Assembly (NCBI RefSeq): GCF_000348905.1
Contig: NZ_AOFT01000004.1
Span: 153,034-217,033 of the forward strand
DNA length: 64,000 nt
Reading direction: 5' to 3'
Source of the DNA: Bhargavaea cecembensis DSE10
Lineage (GTDB): Bacteria > Bacillota > Bacilli > Bacillales_A > Planococcaceae
The notes beneath the pieces were generated by a model that was given only the letters and a program-made list of their open reading frames with translations, did not search any database and was not told the DNA's origin. Position 1 is the first letter of the stretch. Each line of letters opens with the position of its first letter. Positions 51,088-59,892 of the stretch are shown piece by piece. The position numbers and the translations under genes were made by a program.

Positions 51088-52197
51088 TCAAGGTTTTAGA
51101 ATGACTTTCAGCGACTTTTCGCCTTTTTTCATCAGATCGAATCCTTCTTCGAACTTTTCGAGATCCAGCTGATGGGTGACGACGCCTTCTGTCGGGAAGT
51201 CCCCGTTTGCAATCCCTTCAATGACGAGCGGGTAGCAATACGGCCCGAGGTGAGAACCGAGAACGTCGAGCTCTTTGCGGTCACTGATGATGCTCCAGTC
51301 GACTGCAACCGGCTCCGAGAAGACGCTGAATTCCACGAATGTGCCGAGCTTCCGAATGGCATGCAGACCCTGCTCGACAGAAGCCGGGTGACCGGTCGCT
51401 TCTATGTAGACGTCACAGCCGTATCCTTCGGTCATGTCCTTGATTTCCTGTACCACATCGGTCTTGGCTGGGTTCAGGACGATGTCCGCTCCGAATTCCT
51501 TCGCCAGCTCCAGCCGGTCTTCTTTCATATCAAGGACGACCAGCTTGCCTGCACCGGATTTCTTGATGGCGCCGATCATGCCGAGGCCCAGTGTTCCCGC
51601 GCCCGACAGGACGACGACATCCCCGAGCTGGATATTGGCCCGTTGCACGGCATGCAGGCTGCAGGCGTACGGTTCGATGAGAATCGCTTTTTCAATCGGA
51701 AGATCAGCCGGCACTTTGTAGTTGATGCCTTCCTTGGTGAATTTCATATACTCTGCCATGGCTCCGTTGACATTGTTCTGGAAGCCGTAGAGATCATGCT
51801 TTTCGCACATCCAGTATTGGCCGCGTTTGCAGAAGCGGCACGTTTCGCATGGGACGATCTGTTCGGAGATGACACGGTCACCGATTTCAAAATCAGTCAC
51901 TGCGTCGCCTTTCTGGACGACATGGCCGATGAATTCGTGGCCCGGAATCATCGGTGCTTTAATATAGGCGGGCTGTTTCTCATCCCCCCAGAAGCTTGGC
52001 GCTCCATCGTAGGCTTTGATGTCGCCGGCGCAGATTCCGCACGCCTCGACTTTGATGATGATTTCGTGTTCATTCGCAAGCTTTGGCGTTTCGACTTCTT
52101 CATATCGGTAATCTCCCGGTGCGTAGGCCACAACGGCCTTCATTGTTGCGGGAATTTCGAGGTTTTCGGATTGCTGCTGATTCAGGGTATTGACCAT
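51088..52197 (-). CDS. zinc-dependent MDR alcohol dehydrogenase (sorbitol/erythritol dehydrogenase type)
   Basis: A 369-residue medium-chain dehydrogenase. The catalytic zinc ligands are Cys in EACGICAGDIKAYDG and the His-Glu of PGHEFIGHV. The structural zinc Cys set is CETCRFCKRGQYWMC. The NAD motif is LSGAGTLGLGMIGA. The family includes erythritol/L-threitol dehydrogenases as well as sorbitol and threonine dehydrogenases. It is first in the operon. The start is taken as the ATG at 52197, six bases after AGGAGG; the ATG at 52203 abuts that site. Confidence 0.85.
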   Translation of the reverse strand: MVNTLNQQQSENLEIPATMKAVVAYAPGDYRYEEVETPKLANEHEIIIKVEACGICAGDIKAYDGAPSFWGDEKQPAYIKAPMIPGHEFIGHVVQKGDAVTDFEIGDRVISEQIVPCETCRFCKRGQYWMCEKHDLYGFQNNVNGAMAEYMKFTKEGINYKVPADLPIEKAILIEPYACSLHAVQRANIQLGDVVVLSGAGTLGLGMIGAIKKSGAGKLVVLDMKEDRLELAKEFGADIVLNPAKTDVVQEIKDMTEGYGCDVYIEATGHPASVEQGLHAIRKLGTFVEFSVFSEPVAVDWSIISDRKELDVLGSHLGPYCYPLVIEGIANGDFPTEGVVTHQLDLEKFEEGFDLMKKGEKSLKVILKP

Positions 52198-52216
52198 GTT
52201 CATCCTCCTCCAAATC

Positions 52217-52230
52217 TGAAATCGTTTTCA
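52217..52230 (-). promoter_or_regulatory. CcpA cre box in the polyol operon leader
   Basis: TGAAATCGTTTTCA matches TGNAANCGNWWNCA fully. It is 20 bases before the dehydrogenase ATG and downstream of the -10 box, so CcpA could act as a roadblock. Confidence 0.75.
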
Positions 52231-52244
52231 AATATTTTGTTTTA

Positions 52245-52272
52245 ATTCTACTATTTCAGCGTTTCCTGTCAA
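52245..52272 (-). promoter_or_regulatory. promoter of the polyol operon
   Basis: Minus strand TTGACA (52272-52267), 16-base spacer, TAGAAT (52250-52245). Confidence 0.6.
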
Positions 52273-52300
52273 GTTAATTTTTGAATTCTATTGATAAGTT

Positions 52301-52333
52301 TTTGTTTTCGTTGAAAACAGCAGTTTTCGAAAA
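52301..52333. promoter_or_regulatory. candidate DeoR operator between the dehydrogenase and deoR
   Basis: GTTTTC-GTT-GAAAAC (52304-52318) is a perfect inverted repeat, followed by GTTTTCGAAAA (52323-52333). Three GTTTTC halves occur in 30 bases. The 12-mer TTTGTTTTCGTT is shared with 47981-47992 upstream of rpiB. Confidence 0.55.
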
Positions 52334-52407
52334 TATATAAAACCATCATTGATTCAATTTAAAAATTGGAATAAGATTAAGACAATATGGAATTAAAGGT
52401 GAGTATC

Positions 52408-53217
52408 ATGAAAATGTTCGTGAGTGAAAGAAGAGACAGGATCATGGAAGTCCTGCACGAAAAAAAGAGAGTCACTGTAAAAGAGCTTGCTTCCGAAATG
52501 GGCGTGTCGGAGGCCACTTTACGCACGGACTTCAACACGATGGAAAAAATGGGCCTGCTCAAGAGAACCCACGGCGGGGCCATTCTCGATGACGAGAAGC
52601 CGGGCCTGGAACCGGAAAACAGTTTCGATGTCCGGCAAAAGAAAAATATCGAGGAAAAAGTAAAAATTTCTTTGAAAGCGCTTGAACTGATCCAGCCCAA
52701 GCAGTGCCTCATGCTTGATGCCAGCTCGACCGCCCTGGAACTTGCCAAACAGCTCAAGCAGCTGTCGATGCGGCTCACTGTCGTGACAACAGGCCTCCAC
52801 ACCGCCCTGGAACTGAAAGAAAATCCGAATTTAATTGTCATCATGGTAGGCGGTGTCGTGACGAGCCGTTCTTCATCGATCGAGGGGACGCTCGGCATCG
52901 AGCTGCTCGATTCCATCAACATCGACATGATGTTTACGTCCGCCAACGGATTTACGGTTGAAAACGGACTGGAGGACTTTAACCTTTATGAAGTCGCCCT
53001 AAAAAAAGAAATCGCGAAGAGGGCTGCCAATATCATCGCTCTCGTCGACTCTTCCAAGCTCGGCAAGTCGTCCAGTGCATCCTTCGCAAAACTGGAAGAT
53101 GTGGACAAACTGATCACCGATGCCCCGCTTGACCATGAGATCATCCAGAAAGCACTGTCGGCAAATGTCGACGTGCGATCCACCGAAGAATCTGCGTCCG
53201 CCGCGGTCAGGGGCTGA
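52408..53217 (+). CDS. DeoR-family regulator of the polyol cluster
   Basis: A 269-residue DeoR protein. The N-terminal helix-turn-helix is SERRDRIMEVLHEKKRVTVK with SEATLRTDFNTMEKMGLLKR and THGGAIL. The C-terminal sugar-phosphate-binding domain has LDASSTALELAKQL and VGGVVTSRSSSIEGTLG. The start is the ATG at 52408, after AAAGGTGA; an ATG at 52387 lacks a site. Divergent from the polyol operon and upstream of the SDR gene, it probably represses both until a phosphorylated intermediate appears. Confidence 0.88.
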   Translation: MKMFVSERRDRIMEVLHEKKRVTVKELASEMGVSEATLRTDFNTMEKMGLLKRTHGGAILDDEKPGLEPENSFDVRQKKNIEEKVKISLKALELIQPKQCLMLDASSTALELAKQLKQLSMRLTVVTTGLHTALELKENPNLIVIMVGGVVTSRSSSIEGTLGIELLDSINIDMMFTSANGFTVENGLEDFNLYEVALKKEIAKRAANIIALVDSSKLGKSSSASFAKLEDVDKLITDAPLDHEIIQKALSANVDVRSTEESASAAVRG

Positions 53218-53271
53218 ACGGTACCGCAGATTACAACCCGGCTGGCTGCCCAGCCCGAAAGAGAGGCTCCC

Positions 53272-54039
53272 ATGGAATTTCAAGGCTTTGACAAAAACTT
53301 TAACCTTACAGACAAAGTAGCCGTCATCACCGGCGGCGCCAGCGGAATCGGCGAAGCCACCGCACAGCTTTTTCTCGAAAAAGGAGCGAAAGTCGCCCTT
53401 CTCGATTTGAATGAGAATGTCATGGAACACGCAAAGCAGATGCACCCCGAAAACGCCATCGGACTGATTTGCAACGTCACGGACGACCAGAGCATCAACG
53501 ACGCCGTCCGGGCAGCCAAGGCGCACTTCGGCAAAATTGATCTCCTCGTCAACTCGGCCGGCATTGCACTGCTTGACGATGCAGAAAACCTGTCGGATGA
53601 CTACTGGCAGAAAACCATCGATATTAATCTGACCGGCTCCTTCAAGATGTGCCAGGCTGTCGGAAACGTCATGATCGAGCAAGGCACCGGAGGCAAAATC
53701 GTCAACATCGCTTCCCAGGCCGCCCTCATCGCCCTCGATAACCATGTCGCCTACGGGGCAAGCAAGGCCGGCGTGCTCGGCATGACCAAGGTGCTCGCCT
53801 ACGAATGGGCCCAGTACAAGATCAATGTCAATGCCATTTCTCCGACGGTCATTTTGACCAAGCTCGGCCGGGAAGCATGGGCCGGAGAAAAAGGTGAACA
53901 AGCGATGAAAGACATCCCGCTCGGCCGTTTCGGCTATCCTGAAGAAGTCGCGGCTGTGGCCCTGTTCCTGTCATGTGATGCCACGAATCTGATTACCGGT
54001 GAGAACATCGTGATTGACGGCGGGAATACGATTAAATAA
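53272..54039 (+). CDS. short-chain dehydrogenase/reductase (polyol dehydrogenase, D-threitol dehydrogenase-like)
   Basis: A 255-residue classical SDR. The cofactor motif is VITGGASGIGEA (about 18-29), then Asp in LLDLNEN (NAD preference), NSAG (about 96), and the catalytic Ser and Tyr-x-x-x-Lys in NIASQAA and YGASKAG. It oxidises a sugar alcohol or reduces a ketose. SDR enzymes of this type include D-threitol and sorbitol dehydrogenases. It is 54 bases after deoR and probably on the same transcript. A bidirectional terminator follows. Confidence 0.85.
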   Translation: MEFQGFDKNFNLTDKVAVITGGASGIGEATAQLFLEKGAKVALLDLNENVMEHAKQMHPENAIGLICNVTDDQSINDAVRAAKAHFGKIDLLVNSAGIALLDDAENLSDDYWQKTIDINLTGSFKMCQAVGNVMIEQGTGGKIVNIASQAALIALDNHVAYGASKAGVLGMTKVLAYEWAQYKINVNAISPTVILTKLGREAWAGEKGEQAMKDIPLGRFGYPEEVAAVALFLSCDATNLITGENIVIDGGNTIK

Positions 54040-54053
54040 CCCGAACACAACAT

Positions 54054-54096
54054 AAAGCAGGCAGGGAAAACGTTTCGTATCCCCTGCCTGCTTTTT
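54054..54096. terminator. bidirectional terminator between the SDR gene and namZ
   Basis: AAAGCAGGCAGGG pairs with CCCTGCCTGCTTT and has T-runs on both strands. The two genes are convergent. Confidence 0.9.
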
Positions 54097-54102
54097 AATT
54101 GC

Positions 54103-55362
54103 TTAATACAGCAAGTATGTTTCCCTGACTTCCTTGAACGCTTCAAGTTCCTCTTCCCACTGCGCTTTCATCTCTTCGACGGTCATGCCGTTTTCGATGC
54201 CTTCGCGGATCCAGCCGTTCCCGATCAGGTTGTCGAAGAAGCTGGTGAGCGTGACGTCTTCCGGATAAAGGTCGTGGATCGTCTTGACGATGTGAAGTCC
54301 GGTTTCGACCGGCTTGTAGTCGTCACGGTCTGTGATGTGGACCTGGATGCCGTGGGACAGTTTGCCGGAGTGCTTGGAGAACATCGGCGTGAAGGACGCT
54401 GCGCGGAAGCTGACGCCCGGGAGTTCCAGTGCGTTCAGTTCGGCCGCGAGTTCGGTGCTGTTGATGAACGGTGCGCCGATCAGTTCGAACGGCTTGGTCG
54501 TGCCCCTTCCCTCGGAGACGTTTGTCCCTTCAATCAGTGCCGTGCCCGGATAGGCGATGGCCGTTTCCAGTGTCGGCATGTTCGGTGACGGCAGGACGAA
54601 CGGTAGTCCCGTTTCGTCAAAGTAGGATTTGCGCTTCCACTTCTTCATCTCCACGACGGTCAGGTCCGCGCCGATGCCGAATTCTGCATTAAACAGTTTG
54701 GCAAGCTCCCCGACGGTCATGCCGTGGCGGAGCGGGATGGCGTACTGTCCGACAAAGGAGGCGTATTCCGGATCAAGCACAGGCCCTTCGACCTTCTCCC
54801 CGCCAAGCGGGTTCGGGCGGTCAAGAACGATGAACGGAATGCCCTTTTCTTCCGCTGCTTCCATCGCGAGTGCCATCGTGTAGATGTACGTGTAGAAGCG
54901 GGTTCCGACGTCCTGGATGTCAAACACGAGCACGTCCACATTCTCGAGCATTTCCGGTGTCGGCTTGCGTGTCTTGCCGTACAGGCTGTAGACCGGGAGG
55001 CCGGTCACTTCGTCGATGTAGTAATCTACATACTGGCCCGCCTGCGCGTCACCGCGCACGCCATGTTCAGGCCCATACAGCGCCGTCAGCTCGACTTCCG
55101 GATCATTGTGGAGCAGGTCGACAATGCTGTTCAGGTCCTTGTCGACACCGGTCGGGTTCGTGATGAGCCCGACGCGCTTTCCTTCAATCAGCTGCTTTTG
55201 TTCGTCCAGCAGCACATCCACCCCAAGGGCGATTTCATGCCCTTTGCGATGCTTGTTGTGGTCCTGTGACTTGCCGTTGCCCTTGTCATGGTCGGCGAAT
55301 GCGACCGTCAGTGTGGACAAAACGAGCAGTGCCGTCAGCAGGACGATCAGTCGTTTTTTCAT
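54103..55362 (-). CDS. namZ: exo-beta-N-acetylmuramidase NamZ (DUF1343 family)
   Basis: A 419-residue secreted protein. A signal peptide (about 1-23, KKRLIVLLTALLVLSTLTVA) is followed by the DUF1343 domain: RVGLITNPTGVDKDLNS, YGPEHGVRGDAQAGQ, VFDIQDVGTRFYTYIY, LDRPNPLGG and EGRGTTKPFELIGAPF. B. subtilis NamZ (YbbC) removes MurNAc from the non-reducing end of cell-wall chains. The gene order amiE-nagZ-namZ is that of B. subtilis. It follows nagZ by 13 bases. Confidence 0.9.
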   Translation of the reverse strand: MKKRLIVLLTALLVLSTLTVAFADHDKGNGKSQDHNKHRKGHEIALGVDVLLDEQKQLIEGKRVGLITNPTGVDKDLNSIVDLLHNDPEVELTALYGPEHGVRGDAQAGQYVDYYIDEVTGLPVYSLYGKTRKPTPEMLENVDVLVFDIQDVGTRFYTYIYTMALAMEAAEEKGIPFIVLDRPNPLGGEKVEGPVLDPEYASFVGQYAIPLRHGMTVGELAKLFNAEFGIGADLTVVEMKKWKRKSYFDETGLPFVLPSPNMPTLETAIAYPGTALIEGTNVSEGRGTTKPFELIGAPFINSTELAAELNALELPGVSFRAASFTPMFSKHSGKLSHGIQVHITDRDDYKPVETGLHIVKTIHDLYPEDVTLTSFFDNLIGNGWIREGIENGMTVEEMKAQWEEELEAFKEVRETYLLY

Positions 55363-55375
55363 TGAACTCTCCCCC

Positions 55376-57484
55376 TCAGTAAGTCAGTCCGTGGCCGAAT
55401 CCGTACAGGACACCGCCGTCAGCCCCCGGGATTGTGATCGGCAGCGTACCGCTTGGTGCCACTTCTCCGAACAGGATTGCTGCGGTCGCGTTAAAGCTCG
55501 CATTCCGGAAGCTGTATTGCGCAAGGTAGGCATCCGCATTCGGATAAGCCATGATGTCGTACGGATTCCGGATGCCGACACCGATTACCGGTGTGTCGGT
55601 TTCCGTGATCAGCTGGTTGACCATCCGCATCTGCGCGCTGGTCGCGGAGCGCTGGGAAACGGTCGATGTGACCGTTCCCGCGATCAATGCCTTTGCTCCC
55701 CTCACCTGTGCAAGTTGCTCTTCCGTCAGTGGCGCGCTTGCCTTGATCAGAATGGTGTTGTCATGCTTCGCCTTTACCGCGTTGTACAGATCATCGATAT
55801 ACGTGTTGCCGACGACGACAATCCGGTCATCCGCATTTGGTGTGAGCGGCAGGACATTTTCGTTTTTCACGAGCGTCACCGACCGCTCCGCCACTTCACG
55901 TTCCACAGCCTTGTGCTCATCAGATCCGACCACTTGGAGAGCGTTCGCGATCTTATCTTCAACCGGCTGCGGATTTTCTTCCTTGATGATGCCGCGCTTC
56001 AGCTTCAGCGTCAGGATCCGTTCGACGGACGCTTCGATGCGCTCCTCGGAAATGTCTCCGGAACGGACCGCGCCGTACACGCCGTTCGCTACGGTTTCCA
56101 GGCCGACCGGCATGAGCACGATGTCGGTGCCCGCCTGGATCGCTTTGATCACCGCGTCGACCGGGCCGAAGTGGTCGGCAATCGCCTGCATGTTCAGGGC
56201 GTCCGTGATGATGAGCCCGTCATAGCCCATTTCTTCTCTCATAAGTCCCGTCAGCACTTTATGAGAAAGCGTGGCCGGAAGATGGATCTCAGTGCCGTCT
56301 TTCCGGGAAATGACTTTCGTGTCATCAATTTTCGGGAAAGTGACGTGAGCCGTCATGATGGCATCGATCCCGTGGTTCATTGCCTGCTGGAACGGATACA
56401 GTTCGACTTCCATCAGGCGCTCCTTGTCATGCGGCACTTCAGGAAGGCCGAGATGGGAGTCGACCGCCGTGTCCCCGTGTCCCGGGAAGTGCTTGGCCGT
56501 CGCCGCCGTGCCCGTGTCCTGGAGTCCCTTTACATACGCCGTTCCGAGGCCCGCGACCAGCTCCGGGTCTTCCCCGAACGAGCGGACGCCGATCACCGGG
56601 TTGTCCGGGTTGTTGTTGATGTCGAGAACCGGTGCCAGGTCGAAGTTGATGCCGAGGGAAGCCAGTTCCTCGCCGATCACCCGCCCGGTGTCATAGGCCA
56701 GTTCCTCGGAACGGGTTGCACCGAGTGCCATGTTGCCCGGCATGTCAGTCCCCGACTGCAGGCGCGTCACGATGCCGCCTTCCTGGTCAATCGTCAGGAA
56801 CATCCCGTACTTTTCGGAGGCTGCCTGGTAGGCGTCCGCCAGGCGGGTCGTCTGCTCGGTCGTCACGACGTTCTCACGGAAGAGGATCACGCCGCCAAGG
56901 TGGTAGTCCTTCACGAGACGCTCGATCTCCGGAAGCATTTCCGTCACGTTTTCCCCGTTCCAGTTGCGGAAGTCCGGCATGAGCATCTGCCCGACTTTTT
57001 CCTCCATCGTCATCAGGCGGATCGCGTTGTCCACGATGTGGTAGCGCTCACCGCTTTCTTTCACAACCGTCACCTTTACAGGCGGCTTGCCCTTGCCGGC
57101 TCTTGCTTCCGGGTCCGGCTTGGCCTGGATCGCAATCCGGTCGGAATACGTTCCGTCCGTCACGCTGATCCATGTTTTCCCCGGCTTTCCGGTGACCGTC
57201 ACCTTTCCCGTCGCATCCACGGACGCGACCGTTTGATTGGAAGAAGACCAAACTTGGCCGTCCGTTTTCTTGAAATGTCCGTCCTGGTACACATGGAGTG
57301 CCGTCAGCTGCAGCTCCCCGTTTTCCGTTTCATGGCCGATCTCCGGCACATTCTGGAGAATCACCAGGTCTTTGACGTCCGATGCTTCCGCAGCACTTGC
57401 AGCACCCGCGCCTGTCATGACCGGCGTTGCAATCAAAACCGCGATCAAAAGCGGCAGCAGCCACACTTTCCGCATTCTCGGCAT
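55376..57484 (-). CDS. nagZ: beta-N-acetylglucosaminidase NagZ (GH3), secreted
   Basis: A 702-residue protein. A signal peptide (about 1-30) is followed by a bacterial Ig-like region (about 60-125; SVDATGKVTVTGKPGKTWIS). The GH3 barrel has TIDQEGG, the general-acid His/Asp loop KHFPGHGDTAVDSHLGLP and the nucleophile Asp in LIITDALNMQ. A C-terminal GH3 domain follows. It releases GlcNAc from muropeptides or from peptide-free wall fragments. The start is taken at 57484, eight bases after GGGAGGA. It lies between amiE and namZ in one operon. Confidence 0.9.
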   Translation of the reverse strand: MPRMRKVWLLPLLIAVLIATPVMTGAGAASAAEASDVKDLVILQNVPEIGHETENGELQLTALHVYQDGHFKKTDGQVWSSSNQTVASVDATGKVTVTGKPGKTWISVTDGTYSDRIAIQAKPDPEARAGKGKPPVKVTVVKESGERYHIVDNAIRLMTMEEKVGQMLMPDFRNWNGENVTEMLPEIERLVKDYHLGGVILFRENVVTTEQTTRLADAYQAASEKYGMFLTIDQEGGIVTRLQSGTDMPGNMALGATRSEELAYDTGRVIGEELASLGINFDLAPVLDINNNPDNPVIGVRSFGEDPELVAGLGTAYVKGLQDTGTAATAKHFPGHGDTAVDSHLGLPEVPHDKERLMEVELYPFQQAMNHGIDAIMTAHVTFPKIDDTKVISRKDGTEIHLPATLSHKVLTGLMREEMGYDGLIITDALNMQAIADHFGPVDAVIKAIQAGTDIVLMPVGLETVANGVYGAVRSGDISEERIEASVERILTLKLKRGIIKEENPQPVEDKIANALQVVGSDEHKAVEREVAERSVTLVKNENVLPLTPNADDRIVVVGNTYIDDLYNAVKAKHDNTILIKASAPLTEEQLAQVRGAKALIAGTVTSTVSQRSATSAQMRMVNQLITETDTPVIGVGIRNPYDIMAYPNADAYLAQYSFRNASFNATAAILFGEVAPSGTLPITIPGADGGVLYGFGHGLTY

Positions 57485-57499
57485 GTTCATTCCTCCCTA

Positions 57500-59143
57500 T
57501 TAATAGTCTCTCAATGCCCAGCCCTCTGTATCCCCGGAAGGCTCAACCGTTTTCCCATCCGCCAGCACGTTTCCGACATACCAGCCGCGTCCGTTCACAG
57601 ATGCGTCGGTGTCATAGCGGAAACGGACCAACTCGGTGCCTTCAGGCAGTTCTGCCGTCACCCGCTCCATATCGCCGCCGTTTCCGGTCAGGGCCGCGAG
57701 CTCCGTCCAGTCCACCCCGTCGGCAGAGACTTCCACACGGCCAAAGTCCGATCCGTCCTCCAGGCGGTGCCAGGAATCAAACGAAAGCTCGGTTGCCTCA
57801 CCACTCAGCCGGAACTCAAGCGTCCGGTCCAGCCGGTCCCCGTAACCCGAGAACCACATCTCGTCATGCTTCGGGAGCGGCGCCGGAATGGCATCCGCCA
57901 CATGGCGCGCAACCGTCCGCCGGATCGTGTTCAGGGAAATCGTATTGCGCGACGGATGCACCCGGTTCGTGAGCAGGATGGCAATCGTCTGGTTTTTCTT
58001 GCTGACGGCGATGCTCGTCCCGGTGTAGCCTGTATGGCCTGCCGTACCCGAATCAGCCAGCGCATCCATATACCAGCCCTGGTTCAGCTCCCATCCGAGC
58101 CCGTGGTCATTGCCCGGGAACCCCGGGATCTGGTTTTCCTCGAGAAGCCGGACCGTTTCCGGCTTCAGGATCCGCTTGCCGCCGTAACGGCCGTCATTCA
58201 GGAACATATGCGCGAACTTGGCGAGATCCGACGCCGTTGAGAATACACCGGCGTGTCCCGCCACGCCGTCCAGCGACCAGGCGTTTTCGTCATGGACACT
58301 GCCCCAGACAATTCCGCGGCCAAGTGCCGGCTGATATTCGGTCGCGGCGATCCGGTGTTTCAGCTCTGCCGGCGGATTGTACATCGTATCCTTCATTCCG
58401 AGCGGCCCTGTGATTTCATCTTTGATGAACTCGTCCAGTCGCTTCCCGGAAAGCCGCTCCACCAGGGAACCGAGCGTGATCATGTTCAGGTCGCTGTACG
58501 TATACTTCGTTCCCGGAGGATTGGCGAGCGGATAGCGGTGGGCGATGTCGAGACGGTCTTCCCGGCTTTCCCCCTGGCTGTACAGCGGGACCCACGCCGT
58601 AAATCCGGAAGTATGCGTCATCAGCTGGCGGATCGTCACGTCCTCCTTGCCGTTGTCGGCAAACTCCGGGATGTACGCGGCGACCGGATCATCCAGCGAG
58701 AAAAGCCCCTGTTCGTACAGCTTCATCGCAGCGGTCGTCGTGAAGATCTTGCTGATGGAAGCCAGGTCGAAAATCGTCTCTTCCGTCATGGCGACGGGCT
58801 CGTCCATCTCCGTGAACCGGTCATCCGTGTAAAGCGCCGAATGCCCATAAGCCTCATGCTTCACAACATGGCCGTTCCTCGCCACGAAAACAACCGCTCC
58901 CGGGAAGGTCCTGTCCGCGATGCTCTGCTCGATCGCCCCATCAATCGAGTCCAGCGGCGCCTGGACCATTCCGGCCCCCTTTACGGAACCCGGGTGCAGA
59001 ACCGGCGACATTGGCCCCGGCCGGTCCCACTGCTTGTTCACCGCTCCCCCTCCTGCCGTCACCGGCATTGCAAAAACGGTACCGATTGCCATTGTGCCCG
59101 CCAGCACGGCAGCAACCCTGGCTTTCTTCGTTACTTTCAGCAT
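57500..59143 (-). CDS. amiE: serine beta-lactamase-fold amidase AmiE (N-acetylmuramyl-L-alanine amidase)
   Basis: A 547-residue secreted protein. A signal peptide (about 1-30) leads to a beta-lactamase/PBP-like domain (about 65-400) with SxxK in LASISKIFTT, YxN in YTYSDLNMITLG and HTG in AGHTGYTGTSI. About 150 C-terminal residues form a beta-rich extension (WHRLEDGSDFGRVEVSADGV) that may bind the wall. B. subtilis AmiE (YbbE), first of the amiE-nagZ-namZ block, removes peptides from MurNAc. No murQ, murR or murP follows here. The ATG at 59143 follows AGAAGGGGA. Confidence 0.87.
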   Translation of the reverse strand: MLKVTKKARVAAVLAGTMAIGTVFAMPVTAGGGAVNKQWDRPGPMSPVLHPGSVKGAGMVQAPLDSIDGAIEQSIADRTFPGAVVFVARNGHVVKHEAYGHSALYTDDRFTEMDEPVAMTEETIFDLASISKIFTTTAAMKLYEQGLFSLDDPVAAYIPEFADNGKEDVTIRQLMTHTSGFTAWVPLYSQGESREDRLDIAHRYPLANPPGTKYTYSDLNMITLGSLVERLSGKRLDEFIKDEITGPLGMKDTMYNPPAELKHRIAATEYQPALGRGIVWGSVHDENAWSLDGVAGHAGVFSTASDLAKFAHMFLNDGRYGGKRILKPETVRLLEENQIPGFPGNDHGLGWELNQGWYMDALADSGTAGHTGYTGTSIAVSKKNQTIAILLTNRVHPSRNTISLNTIRRTVARHVADAIPAPLPKHDEMWFSGYGDRLDRTLEFRLSGEATELSFDSWHRLEDGSDFGRVEVSADGVDWTELAALTGNGGDMERVTAELPEGTELVRFRYDTDASVNGRGWYVGNVLADGKTVEPSGDTEGWALRDY

Positions 59144-59396
59144 GCTTTCCCCTTCTCCCCTTCTAAATTGACAGTACTTTCAAACAAGTTTATCGGAGTT
59201 GCCAAAACGTGCCTATCATACGGAAGTACTTGAATGGGAAAGCGCTTTCCTTAAATCGGGGCAATGGCACCATTTCTTTTTATTCATTTTGGTAAATGAT
59301 GAATATGCCGTGGTAACCACTCGTCTGCATGAGGTAATCACTCGGACAAAAAAAGATGGACAGCCGTTTGGCTATCCATCCTAGACTGCAGACAAA

Positions 59397-59588
59397 ATGG
59401 GGCTGTCCCAAAGTTAGTCTAAGAATAAAAACAGCAAACGGCACGGACTCTGGTCGCTTACCGCAGGCCGGCGCCGAGCCCCGCATGAAGCGGGTCTCGA
59501 CAGCCCGGCTTTTCCTGCAGGTGTCTCCCGACGTCCGTGCCGTTTGCCATATAATGTGTAGAAGTTGAGTTCTCTTGCAGCCCCGTTT
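59397..59588. repeat. nested palindromic interspersed element, copy 3 (inverted)
   Basis: AGCAAACGGCACGGAC (from 59433) and GTCCGTGCCGTTTGC (59533-59547) are the inverted ends. The core reads in the opposite direction to copies 1 and 2 (GGTCGCTTACCGCAGG first, TTTTCCTGCAGGTGTCTCCC last). Confidence 0.8.
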
Positions 59589-59892
59589 TGTCCGTTTAGC
59601 GGATATAATGAGTGTTTTGCCCCTTAAAATTCCTTTAGAGGATGGGTCGCCGAGCAGGGTCGGTGACTCCCAAGTAAACATCGCATCGTAAACGGACAGC
59701 CACTTCCTGAATATGGATTCTACACAAGATAATTAGTGAATGAAAAGTTCTAACGCAAGTTTAATAACTGAAACGTTATCCGTAACGATTTCATCAAATG
59801 AAACAACATTATTGGTTCATTCACCCGTTTTGTAGTCTGTTAACTTACTCATATAAACAGATACCGTTTGCCTCAATAAGCGATATGGCGGA

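Noticed and set aside
55106..58240. 1044-codon open frame on the plus strand opposite namZ, nagZ and amiE
   Set aside because: Composition is Arg/His/Asp-rich with no recognisable domain, and it mirrors three well-supported genes. High G+C makes long antisense frames common.
59280..59681. 133-codon minus-strand frame in the repeat zone
   Set aside because: It is made of the palindromic element and its flanks; the related frame near element copy 2 shares only the repeat-derived part.
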